Below, in pieces: positions 27,818-35,636 of a DNA stretch of 64,000 nucleotides (position 1 is its first letter; every line of letters begins with the position of its first letter). Position numbers and translations under genes: made by a program. The DNA lies in the NCBI GenBank assembly GCA_900546915.1, contig UREY01000001.1, forward strand, positions 1 to 64,000, read 5' to 3'. The stretch is from an uncultured Eubacteriales bacterium. Lineage in GTDB: Bacteria > Bacillota > Clostridia > Oscillospirales > Oscillospiraceae. The notes under the pieces are model-generated. The model saw only the letters and a program-made list of their open reading frames with translations, was not told where the DNA came from and ran no database searches.

Positions 27818-29558
27818 CTTGTACAGCCTCCTTCCTGCGTGACGGCAGGCGGATGGCGAAGCTGGCGTTCTGCCGGGTATCCGCCGCCTTGATAAAAGCC
27901 AGCATGCCCCAGGCGGAAATCATACTGGAGCCGCCGTTGGAAACAAAGGGAAAGGTGACGCCGGTCAGGGGGAGCAGGTCCACGGTGCCCATCACGTTGA
28001 GGATGGTCTGCACCATTAGGATGCTAATGGCCGCGCAGGCGCCGATGGTAAAAAAGCTGCTGCGGCCTACGGCGGCGGAACGGACCACGAAGGCGCCTAA
28101 GCACACCACAGCCAGGACCATCATAATGGCAATCAACAGTCCCCACTCTTCGGAAACTGTGGCGAAGACCAAATCCGTGTCGCTGGCGGCCACATATTTC
28201 AGCCAGCCGTTCCCGCCGCCCAGGCCCAAAAGACCGCCGGAGGCGATGCACATCATCGCTCTGGTCTGCTGATAGCCGCCTTCCAACGGGACCTCCCAGA
28301 CATGACGCCAGGATGCAAATCGGCTCAATACATGCGGCTTTAAAAAACGCAAAGCCATAATTCCGCCGAAGCCTGTGGCTGCGCAGACCAAGGCGATGGT
28401 TGCAAAGTTACCGGAACGAAGGTATGCGATTACCAGGAAGGCGGCAAAGAAAATCAGTGCCGTTCCAAAATCGTTCATGAGGACCAAGCAACCGCAGATG
28501 ATCCCGGAATAGGCGATGAACAGCGCCAAGTTTCGTTTTGTCACGATTCGGTCCATTGCGGAGGCTCCGGCGAAGACGAAGCAGATCTTCACCAGCTCCG
28601 AGGGCTGGAACGACATAGGACCGATGTGAATCCAGTTTTTCGCTCCAAACTTTTCCACGCCGAATACCAGATTGACCGCCAAAAGAAGGAGTCCGAAAGC
28701 CGCTGCCAGATACCGCACCTTTTTCGCCCGCTCTAAATCCCGCAGAGACCAGCCGATAAAGAGGAATACGATCAATCCCAATACCATAGCGGCCAACTGC
28801 TTCGGCGCTTCGCCCGGATCTGCGGTCGCGATGATGGCCATGCCGAGCGTACTTAGAAAAAAGGCGATGGTTTCAACTTCATAGCCCCTGCGGTGAATGA
28901 TGCAATAAAAAGCGAATAAGAACCATTGTATGAGAAAAATCGCGCCGAATCCCAGAGCAATATGGCCCATGTCCTCCAACTCTGCAGTAAAAAGCAACTG
29001 GACGGACATAAGCAATTGGAACAGGCTGAGAAGGCACAGGGTCACACTCGGATGGAAATCCTTGCCTGCTTTGGTCCGGAGTGAGGATTGGTAGGCCTCC
29101 TGATTTTCCGTTATGGGTTCTAGAGTCATTTTTAAACCGTTTAGGGAAATCACATCGCCGGGTTCCAAGGCGCAGATTGCCGTGTCCTGCCCGTTGACCT
29201 GAATGCCGCCTTTGGATCCAATGTCACGGATGGTCCAGCTGCCGTCATCATACCGGGTCAGAACGGCGTGGCTCCTGGAGATTGTCGGCAGGTCGATGAC
29301 AATGTCGCTGCGTTTGTTTCGTCCAATCACATTTTCCCAGTGTGTGATAGGAAGCTGGTTTCCATCCGGCAGGCAAAGCCACGCCCAGATTTCCGGTTCT
29401 TTGCGGAAGGTGAGCAGACTTTTGGCGCAGCGCAGAAGAAGCAGCAATGCCAAAATGGGCAGCAGAATCCGTACTGCGGTGCAGTACAGATTGGAAAACG
29501 GTGTGCTTCCAAAGGGAAGACTGCCAAAACTCTGGAGGCTTTTAAAAAAATCTTCCAA
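27810..29558 (-). CDS. FHA-domain / FtsW-RodA-SpoVE (SEDS) glycosyltransferase fusion
   Basis: Polymerises lipid II into glycan strands. A single hydrophobic segment (about 28-45) is followed by a cytoplasmic FHA domain (about 68-148) with GRNKRSDIVID, SRSHAVL and VNG motifs that normally bind phosphothreonine. The C-terminal 400 residues are the SEDS membrane domain with ten or so helices and the family motifs GPMSFQPSELVKI and PLTGVTFPFVSNGGSS. The fusion suggests control by a Ser/Thr kinase, which is not in this window. It sits in an operon with PspC upstream and a PBP downstream, similar in logic to the FHA/RodA/PbpA clusters of Actinobacteria. Confidence 0.9.
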   Translation of the reverse strand: MEDFFKSLQSFGSLPFGSTPFSNLYCTAVRILLPILALLLLLRCAKSLLTFRKEPEIWAWLCLPDGNQLPITHWENVIGRNKRSDIVIDLPTISRSHAVLTRYDDGSWTIRDIGSKGGIQVNGQDTAICALEPGDVISLNGLKMTLEPITENQEAYQSSLRTKAGKDFHPSVTLCLLSLFQLLMSVQLLFTAELEDMGHIALGFGAIFLIQWFLFAFYCIIHRRGYEVETIAFFLSTLGMAIIATADPGEAPKQLAAMVLGLIVFLFIGWSLRDLERAKKVRYLAAAFGLLLLAVNLVFGVEKFGAKNWIHIGPMSFQPSELVKICFVFAGASAMDRIVTKRNLALFIAYSGIICGCLVLMNDFGTALIFFAAFLVIAYLRSGNFATIALVCAATGFGGIMALRFLKPHVLSRFASWRHVWEVPLEGGYQQTRAMMCIASGGLLGLGGGNGWLKYVAASDTDLVFATVSEEWGLLIAIMMVLAVVCLGAFVVRSAAVGRSSFFTIGACAAISILMVQTILNVMGTVDLLPLTGVTFPFVSNGGSSMISAWGMLAFIKAADTRQNASFAIRLPSRRKEAVQDE

Positions 29559-29588
29559 ATGAGGTCACTTCCTTTCCGGACGGCGTGC

Positions 29589-29783
29589 TTAAAGCAAAGG
29601 CTCTTCCGGTATAATGAGCGCAGCAACCAAGTAGGCGACAAGTCCCAAGCCCACACTAAATAGGGTGCCCAATGCCCAGATCAAGCGGATCAGAGTGGCA
29701 TCTATACCAAAGAAAGCGGCCAGACCGCCACAGACGCCCAAGAGCTTCCGGTCCTGCCGGGAGCGGGTTAGCTTTTGCTGCAT
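29589..29783 (-). CDS. PspC-domain small membrane protein
   Basis: 64 residues covering a complete PspC domain: the basic start KLTRSRQDRKLLGVCGGLA, a FGIDATLIRLIWAL helix, and a second helix ending in IIPEEP. Such proteins act at the membrane in stress control, often interacting with signalling partners. ATG at 29783 lies 10 bases after AAGGAG, and a TTG two codons earlier is also possible. It is the first gene of the FtsW/PBP operon, with 30 bases to the next start. Confidence 0.85.
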   Translation of the reverse strand: MQQKLTRSRQDRKLLGVCGGLAAFFGIDATLIRLIWALGTLFSVGLGLVAYLVAALIIPEEPLL

Positions 29784-29816
29784 TTTCAAACAGCTCCTTT
29801 CCGTGTGCTTTTAAAA

Positions 29817-29845
29817 AGAATACTATGTTTCACATAAATTGTCAA
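29817..29845 (-). promoter_or_regulatory. Promoter of the pspC-ftsW-pbp operon
   Basis: Minus-strand TTGACA (29840-29845), 17-base spacer, TATTCT (29817-29822). Confidence 0.7.
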
Positions 29846-29928
29846 ATTAAGAAATGTGGAAGACGACTCCCGTCGGTGTTCTCGTTTGCAAAGGGACCGT
29901 CTTTTGCAAGGTTTAAGTTCAGAAGATC

Positions 29929-30759
29929 TTACGGTGGGCACATTTGCCGAAGCAGCTGAATCTCCTGGGCATAGCCCGGCAGTTCATTGGGCGTTTCCAG
30001 GATCATCGGGATATGAACGAAGGCCGGATGTGCCGCGAAGCGGCACAGGGCGTCCAGCCCAATGCACCCTTCTCCCAGACGGGCGTGACGGTCCTTTTTG
30101 GCTCCCAGGGGATTTCGGGAATCGTTGAGATGAATCGCCCGGAGATGCTCCAGCCCAATCACCCGATCAAACTCAGCCAAAACACGCTCGGGACAGCCGG
30201 CAATGTCGTAGCCGGCATCCCAGATGTGACAGGTATCCAGACAAACATGAAGCTGTGGACTCTGAACGGCGTCCAGAATCATGCGGAGCTCCTCAAAACA
30301 GCCGCCAATTTCCGTACCCTTGCCCGCCATGGTTTCCAGTAGGACATAAACAGATGGCTCTTGAGCCAGCGCAGCTTCCAAGGCTTGTGCGATTTGCGAT
30401 ACACCGGTCTGCACGCCTTGTCCCACATGACTGCCCGGGTGGAAATTGTACAGGCAGCCTGGAAGCAGAGAGGCCCGGTTTAAATCCTCCGTCAAAACTT
30501 GGGCGGCAAAGGCTCGCGCCTCCGGTTCCCGGGTACACAGGTTCATAGTATAGGCCCCATGGGCTACAATGGGACCAAAGCGTTCTTGTACCAACAGCCA
30601 TGATGCCCGGCTTACATCAGCAGGATCCGGCGACTTAGCCCGGCTGCCTCTGGGATTTCGAGTAAAAAACTGTAAGGTATCGGCTTTTAGAGTACAGGCG
30701 GTACGTATCATGGCGGTATAACCGCCGGCAGGGGAGAGATGGCATCCAAAGTAGGGCAT
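29929..30759 (-). CDS. nfo: Deoxyribonuclease IV (AP endonuclease, family 2)
   Basis: Cuts DNA at abasic sites in base-excision repair, using a zinc cluster. Zinc-ligand motifs of the Nfo family are present: CLDTCHIWDAGYD, HLNDSRNPLGAKKDRH with LGEGCIG, and a C-terminal LETPNE. The sequence begins FGCHLSPAGGY, like other Nfo proteins. 276 residues, normal length. ATG at 30759 is preceded by GGAGTG. No partner gene is adjacent. Confidence 0.93.
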   Translation of the reverse strand: MPYFGCHLSPAGGYTAMIRTACTLKADTLQFFTRNPRGSRAKSPDPADVSRASWLLVQERFGPIVAHGAYTMNLCTREPEARAFAAQVLTEDLNRASLLPGCLYNFHPGSHVGQGVQTGVSQIAQALEAALAQEPSVYVLLETMAGKGTEIGGCFEELRMILDAVQSPQLHVCLDTCHIWDAGYDIAGCPERVLAEFDRVIGLEHLRAIHLNDSRNPLGAKKDRHARLGEGCIGLDALCRFAAHPAFVHIPMILETPNELPGYAQEIQLLRQMCPP

Positions 30760-30884
30760 CCAAAATTACACTCCAGTTTTTGCAGTTTGGTCGGATCTTA
30801 TCACCCGTTTCCCAGGGGGCAACAGGATTGAACATTATTTTTTGATTTACCTGATACACGGGCTTGGTATCATCACAAAAGTTT

Positions 30885-30923
30885 AGGCCGACGCTCACAG
30901 TCAGAGACGTGGGCGTCGGGCCT
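30885..30923 (-). terminator. Hairpin after gltX
   Basis: Minus-strand arms starting AGGCCCGACGC and ending GCGTCGGCCT, 12 bases past the gltX stop, followed by AAACTTTTG. The stem is strong and the U-tract is poor. Confidence 0.6.
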
Positions 30924-30935
30924 GAGCAGGAGCTG

Positions 30936-32582
30936 TTACAGCCGGTTTATGGCGTTCTGAATGCGGGCGTGGGAGCGATCCGGACCGAGAAGCTGCATGA
31001 CCGTATATAGGTCCGGCGAATTGGTTTTTCCGGTAAGAGCAATGCGCAAAAACGTACTCACATCGGTTACAGAACCCGGCCAAGCGTCTGGATTTTGCTT
31101 GTACAGCTTCATATTCGTTGCAAAACCCATGGAGTCGGCCAAGGTCTTGATTTTTTCAAACCATGTCGTAGCGTCATCCTGCGGGTCATATTGCTCCCAG
31201 AAACGGGCCAGAGCGGTCTTGATCGTCCCGGGAGAAAATTCCCCGGGAAATGGCGCGTCTGCGCAGAAAAACGGGTCATAAAAGAAACCCATATAAGGTT
31301 TGGCATCTTTCCAGGTTGTGAGGTCTTTTCGGGGCTTCTTACCGCCCCGGCCCACGGCGAAGATGGCGGTGGCGTACGACGGGTCTGCGGACAAAGCTTG
31401 TCCAAACTCCGGGTCGTATTCCTGTGCATATGCCAGGACCTGCTGGAAAACCTCCTGGGCGGACATGGTGGAAATTACGTTTTTCGAAACATCACAAAGC
31501 TTGGCATAATCGAACAGGGCTCCGGCGGGATTCAGTTTTTTATAGGAAAACGAAAACTCATGAGAATCCACGGTGGGATTTGCCCGTCTCCAGTCCTCAT
31601 AATTGGAATTCAGGAGCGTCATAACATATTCGTAAACCGCCTGAACCGGAAAACCCTCCGCTTTGTAATAGGTGAGTGCCAGCTCCGGATCTTTTCGTTT
31701 GCTGAGCTTCCGCTTGGAGGCTCCGTCCATTTTCATCAGAGGGCCGATATGAACATACTTGGGCAAGGAAAACTCCAAAGCCTGGAACAGCTGCATATGA
31801 AAAGGAAGGCTGGGCAGCCACTCGTCTCCCCGAATGACATGGGTGGTGCGCATTAAATGATCATCCACTGCATGGGCAAAGTGATAGGTGGGAATGCCGT
31901 CAGACTTGAGCAAAATCTGATCTATGTCATTTTCCGTTACGGTGAGCTCTCCTTTCACCAGGTCCCGATACTTGAACTTGTGTTCTGTCGAGCCGGTGGA
32001 GCGGAACCGCAAAACCCAGGGACGGCCTGCGGCCAGCTGGGTCCGAACATCCTCCATGCTCCGGTCCCGCCAGACGGCCCAAGGACCATAATAACCAAAG
32101 TTAACTTTCTGCTCCTCTTGGTGCTGCCGCATGGCGGCCAATTCCTCTTCTGTACAGAAGCAGGGATAGGCAAATCCTTTCTGCACCAGCTCTTTGGCAT
32201 ACACGTGGTAAATCTCCGCTCTCTGGCGCTGGCGGTACGGCCCATAAATACCCGAATCTCCCTGGATGGTCACGCCCTCGTCAAAATGAATTCCATAGTG
32301 CTGTAAAGTCTGAATTAAGACCTCGACTGCGCCGGGGACTTCTCGTTTGGCGTCTGTATCCTCTACCCGGAGGAATAGGACTCCTCCTGACTGATGTGCC
32401 ATGCGTTCTGCAACCAGGCCCTGCACCAGGTTTCCCAGATGGACAAATCCGGTGGGACTGGGGGCCATTCGGGTGACGATTGCCCCGGCGGGAAGGTCCC
32501 TGGGGGGATACCGACGCTCCAAATCCTCCGGCGTTTCGGTCACCTGAGGGAACAGCAACTGGGCCAATGCGTGTTCGTTCAT
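30936..32582 (-). CDS. gltX: Glutamyl-tRNA synthetase
   Basis: Class I synthetase that charges tRNA-Glu and, in most Firmicutes, also tRNA-Gln. The HIGH motif appears as APSPTGFVHLGN and the KMSKS motif as KRKLSKRKDP. An N-terminal extension of about 35 residues before APSPTG and a total of 548 residues make it longer than E. coli GltX (471). A longer form of this kind is seen in some Clostridia. ATG at 32582 overlaps no other gene and is preceded by a clear promoter. It lies downstream of the AGCS symporter gene. Confidence 0.9.
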   Translation of the reverse strand: MNEHALAQLLFPQVTETPEDLERRYPPRDLPAGAIVTRMAPSPTGFVHLGNLVQGLVAERMAHQSGGVLFLRVEDTDAKREVPGAVEVLIQTLQHYGIHFDEGVTIQGDSGIYGPYRQRQRAEIYHVYAKELVQKGFAYPCFCTEEELAAMRQHQEEQKVNFGYYGPWAVWRDRSMEDVRTQLAAGRPWVLRFRSTGSTEHKFKYRDLVKGELTVTENDIDQILLKSDGIPTYHFAHAVDDHLMRTTHVIRGDEWLPSLPFHMQLFQALEFSLPKYVHIGPLMKMDGASKRKLSKRKDPELALTYYKAEGFPVQAVYEYVMTLLNSNYEDWRRANPTVDSHEFSFSYKKLNPAGALFDYAKLCDVSKNVISTMSAQEVFQQVLAYAQEYDPEFGQALSADPSYATAIFAVGRGGKKPRKDLTTWKDAKPYMGFFYDPFFCADAPFPGEFSPGTIKTALARFWEQYDPQDDATTWFEKIKTLADSMGFATNMKLYKQNPDAWPGSVTDVSTFLRIALTGKTNSPDLYTVMQLLGPDRSHARIQNAINRL

Positions 32583-32614
32583 AATGAGTACCTCTGTGTT
32601 TTCATTTTTTTCTC

Positions 32615-32643
32615 ATAGTAGCATCTCCGGGAGAGATTGTCAA
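32615..32643 (-). promoter_or_regulatory. Promoter of gltX
   Basis: Minus-strand TTGACA (32638-32643), 17-base spacer, TACTAT (32615-32620). The spacer contains the small dyad TCTCC/GGAGA. Confidence 0.7.
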
Positions 32644-32711
32644 TCGGCGAGCGTCCGGCGGCATGGGGTTTCTTGCAAAGAAACAAGATGAGGCTGCGCG
32701 CTATCCACCCT

Positions 32712-34190
32712 TCAGGCCGGCCGGTGCTGAGACGGAAGCGCTTTACCGTCCGGCTTGATAGGGGAAATATGGTCCGGAGAAGCAGTCGTACAGGCCGCTT
32801 CACACCGTGCCGGGCTTTTCTGCTGTGCGTGAAAATAAGCGTTGGTTAGACGGAAGACCTCGGGACTGAGGGCCGCCAAGGCAATTAAATTGGGAATGGC
32901 CATCAGGCCGTTTACAGCTTCTGCCAACTCCCACAGCAGCGCCGGTGCAAGTAATGCTCCCAATACGGTGGTTGCAGCGTGAGCCAACGCAAAGGGACGA
33001 AAGCTTCGGTTCCCCAATAGATACTCTGCACAACGCAACCCATACAGTCCCCATCCTAAAATGGTGGCAAAGGCAAATAGAGCCATGGACAAAGCCAGGA
33101 AAATGGTAACCCAGCCTCCATACACCGAGACAAATGCGGAGACGGTCAGCTCTGCACCGGCGTCTGCTCCGTAGGGGATTGGAATGCCGGAGGTCAGAAT
33201 GACCAGGGCGGTCATGGTACAGATGACCAGGGTATCGGCAAAAACCTCAAAAATTCCATATAACCCTTGTTCGGCAGGATGACGGGTATTTGCTCCGGCG
33301 TGGGCGATGGAAGCCGTGCCCATGCCGGCTTCATTGGTAAACACACCCCGGGATACGCCGATTCGCAGCGCAAGGAACATGGTACCCACGGCGCCGCCGG
33401 TGAAGGCGGCGGGGGAGAAAGCTCCTGCAAAAATGGCTTTCAGCGCGCCGGGGATGGCTCCCGCGTTTTGGAACAGCGCGCCGAGGCTCAAGGCAATATA
33501 CCCCAGGGACATGACGGGAATCAGATATTCCGCCACTGCGCCGATCCGCTTGGCTCCACCCAGAATGACCAAAGCTACAATGGCTCCGGCAATCAATCCC
33601 ATGGCCAGATTTCCATAGAACGAAGGGGTCAACCCCACGAAACAAAGCGCTTCGTTGATGCTGGCCACGGCTGTACTGATTTGCGTGGAATTGCCTACGC
33701 CAAAAGCCGCTACCATACCGAAGGCGCAAAACAGTCCGCCCAACCAGGCCCATTTGGGCCCCAAACCGTTTTTGATGTAGTACATGGGACCGCCCCGGTA
33801 ACCGCCCTGTGCATCCGGTTCCCGGTAACGGACAGCCAGAACTACTTCGGCGAATTTGACTACCATGCCAAGCAGGGCGGCGACCCACATCCAGAAAATG
33901 GCGCCGGGACCGCCGATTGCGATGGCTCCGGCTACGCCTGCGATGTTTCCGGTTCCGACGGTGGCAGCCAACGCCGTGCATACTGCCTGAAAGGGAGAAA
34001 CGCCGCCCGCTTCCGGCTTTTGCCGAAGCTTGTTCCAGATGGAGCGGAGGGAAAAGCCAAGCTTTCGTATCTGGAGGAAACGCGTGCGAAAGCTATAATA
34101 TAGCCCCACTCCCAAGATCAAAATGAGAGCGGGAATGCCCCATACCACGCGGTTGAGCGCCTGTATGAGACTGGTGAATATTTCCAACAT
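32712..34190 (-). CDS. Sodium:alanine/glycine symporter (AGCS family)
   Basis: Imports a small neutral amino acid with Na+ (or H+). The AGCS signature GTGNIAGVAGAIAIGGPGAI lies around residue 95, followed by YRGGPMYYIKNGLG. About eleven hydrophobic helices are visible and the length is 492 residues. The ATG at 34190 starts the conserved N-terminus MLEIFTSLIQALNRVVWG and follows AAGGGG; longer open frames upstream are non-coding. The C-terminal 40 residues are polar and variable. The substrate could be alanine, glycine or glutamine. Confidence 0.9.
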   Translation of the reverse strand: MLEIFTSLIQALNRVVWGIPALILILGVGLYYSFRTRFLQIRKLGFSLRSIWNKLRQKPEAGGVSPFQAVCTALAATVGTGNIAGVAGAIAIGGPGAIFWMWVAALLGMVVKFAEVVLAVRYREPDAQGGYRGGPMYYIKNGLGPKWAWLGGLFCAFGMVAAFGVGNSTQISTAVASINEALCFVGLTPSFYGNLAMGLIAGAIVALVILGGAKRIGAVAEYLIPVMSLGYIALSLGALFQNAGAIPGALKAIFAGAFSPAAFTGGAVGTMFLALRIGVSRGVFTNEAGMGTASIAHAGANTRHPAEQGLYGIFEVFADTLVICTMTALVILTSGIPIPYGADAGAELTVSAFVSVYGGWVTIFLALSMALFAFATILGWGLYGLRCAEYLLGNRSFRPFALAHAATTVLGALLAPALLWELAEAVNGLMAIPNLIALAALSPEVFRLTNAYFHAQQKSPARCEAACTTASPDHISPIKPDGKALPSQHRPA

Positions 34191-34294
34191 ACCTGGCCCC
34201 TTTCCAGAAGGCGAATCATAGCCTCCCTGCTGTAATTGAATTTCTTTCCGGCTGATTGAAAGGCTGCGCCTGCAAGGCGCGGTTCGACGATAAA

Positions 34295-34341
34295 AAAGAG
34301 CAAACGGCCCGGGGCTAATTTCCCTTGGCAGTTTGCTCTTT
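34295..34341 (-). terminator. Terminator after the ArsC-like gene
   Basis: Minus-strand arms AAAGAGCAAAC / GTTTGCTCTTT with a run of U, 11 bases past the stop of the ArsC-like gene. Confidence 0.85.
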
Positions 34342-34351
34342 GGTACAGCTT

Positions 34352-34693
34352 TTACTTCCATGTCGCCCAGACATCCGGGCAATACCCCACAGTGGCCTGA
34401 CGGCCGTTTCGGACAACAGGGGTTTTCATGAGTGTGGGATGATCCAATACACGGTCTTCCTTTCTGCGGACGTCGTCCATATACCGGAGAAGGGCAATCT
34501 CATCGGATTTTCCATCCCAATTGATTAAATGATCGATGCCGCCCAACGCCCGGACAACTGCATCAAATTCTCCTCCGGACATTCCAAAACGGGCCAGGTC
34601 AATTCGCTGAAAGGGGATCCGCCGTTCTTTAAAATACCGCTCCGCCTTTTTTGTGTCGAAGCATTTGGACGTTCCAAAAATTTGAATGTTCAT
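34352..34693 (-). CDS. ArsC/Spx-family thioredoxin-fold protein
   Basis: 113-residue protein with the ArsC/Spx fold. It starts IQIFGTSKCFDTKKAERYF, with a single Cys11 in the active-site loop where reductases carry Cys, and ends with the family's TLMKTPVVRNG segment, in which Arg lines the anion site. It is closer in length to ArsC/YffB-type proteins than to true Spx, since there is no CxxC. The ATG overlaps the truA stop (ATGA), so it is co-translated with truA. The substrate is unknown; arsenate is not supported by neighbours. Confidence 0.8.
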   Translation of the reverse strand: MNIQIFGTSKCFDTKKAERYFKERRIPFQRIDLARFGMSGGEFDAVVRALGGIDHLINWDGKSDEIALLRYMDDVRRKEDRVLDHPTLMKTPVVRNGRQATVGYCPDVWATWK

Positions 34694-35430
34694 TGGTATG
34701 TAACCTCCATCAAAAAAAGTCCGCAGGCTGGAACGGTATATCCTGCCGCTTCCCGGTTTTGAGCAGACAAAATATCCGGTAGATCCATGGGGCTTTTCTG
34801 TCCCATCCCGACCTCCAGCAGGGTACCCACCAAAATCCGGACCATATGATACAAGAAGCCGTCGCCCCGGACGATAAAGCGCAGTTCCGGTCCATTTGAA
34901 ACCAAGTTCAAGCTGTAAATGGTCCGTATCGTGGACTTTTTAAACTTTTTGTTGGAGCAAAAGGAGCGGAAGTCATGGCGGCCCACCAAGAAATCCGCCG
35001 CCTGCTTCATCGCTTCCAAATTCAAAGGGACAGGGAAGCGGTACACATATTTCCTCTGAAAGACGCAGGGCGCCGCACTGTTCCAGACCCGGTATTCATA
35101 GGTCTTGGATATGGCGTTCAGTCTGGCATGAAACCGAAGCGGAACCTCTTCACAGGATAATACGCCGATGTCCTCCGGCAAATGCATACGAAGCTGGGAC
35201 AAAATTTCAGAACTGCCCATGGTGCTCTTGCACCGAAAGCTGGCGCATTGCCCCAGAGCATGAGCGCCGGCGTCGGTGCGGCCGCTGCCGGCTACTTCAA
35301 TCGGCTCATCCAAAATACGGCTTAAAATATGTTCCAATTTCCCCTGAATGGTATGTTCTGTTTTTGCCTGGCGCTGCCAGCCGAAATAGCGGCTGCCGTC
35401 ATACGATAAGATCAGTTTAAAATTTTGCAT
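34690..35430 (-). CDS. truA: tRNA pseudouridine(38-40) synthase
   Basis: Makes pseudouridine at positions 38-40 of the tRNA anticodon arm. The catalytic Asp is Asp53 in AGSGRTDAGAHALGQ. The N-terminus LILSYDGSRYFGWQRQ and the late motif GDGFLYHMVRILVGTL are typical of TruA. 246 residues. ATG at 35430 lies 9 bases after GGAGG; longer in-frame extension upstream is not supported. Confidence 0.95.
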   Translation of the reverse strand: MQNFKLILSYDGSRYFGWQRQAKTEHTIQGKLEHILSRILDEPIEVAGSGRTDAGAHALGQCASFRCKSTMGSSEILSQLRMHLPEDIGVLSCEEVPLRFHARLNAISKTYEYRVWNSAAPCVFQRKYVYRFPVPLNLEAMKQAADFLVGRHDFRSFCSNKKFKKSTIRTIYSLNLVSNGPELRFIVRGDGFLYHMVRILVGTLLEVGMGQKSPMDLPDILSAQNREAAGYTVPACGLFLMEVTYQ

Positions 35431-35503
35431 GAAACCGTTCCTCCGTTCCGTCACGCCGTTCGTTCCAATGCTGCTTTCAGGTTTGCATTTTAAACGGACG
35501 CAA

Positions 35504-35602
35504 GGGTCTGCTGCGAGGCGAAACCGTCTGGAGGGGCCTGCCGGTGTGTTGCACACCCGGCAGGGACCCGCCCCAAATCGGTTCGCCGATTGCAGCAGAC
35601 CC
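35504..35602. repeat. Long nested hairpin (about 99 bases) between truA and the lysozyme gene
   Basis: The outer arms GGGTCTGCTGC and GCAGCAGACCC enclose a second pair (GGCGAAACCG / CGGTTCGCC) and an inner perfect stem CTGCCGG / CCGGCAG around a GTG-rich loop. It lies 34 bases past the lysozyme stop and 70 bases upstream of truA. On neither strand is it followed by a good U-tract at the proper edge, apart from TTTTTT some 10 bases away on the plus strand. It could be a terminator, a structured RNA or a decayed miniature element. Confidence 0.6.
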
Positions 35603-35636
35603 TATATAAAATTTTTTGTCAACTCAAATCAACCGT

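Noticed and set aside
34191..34294. Riboswitch (glycine or T-box type) before the AGCS symporter gene
   Set aside because: Only a small GCGCCT/AGGCGC hairpin is seen; no conserved riboswitch core.
34352..34693. Assignment as Spx or as arsenate reductase
   Set aside because: No CxxC for Spx and no ars neighbours; kept as an ArsC-like protein of unknown substrate.
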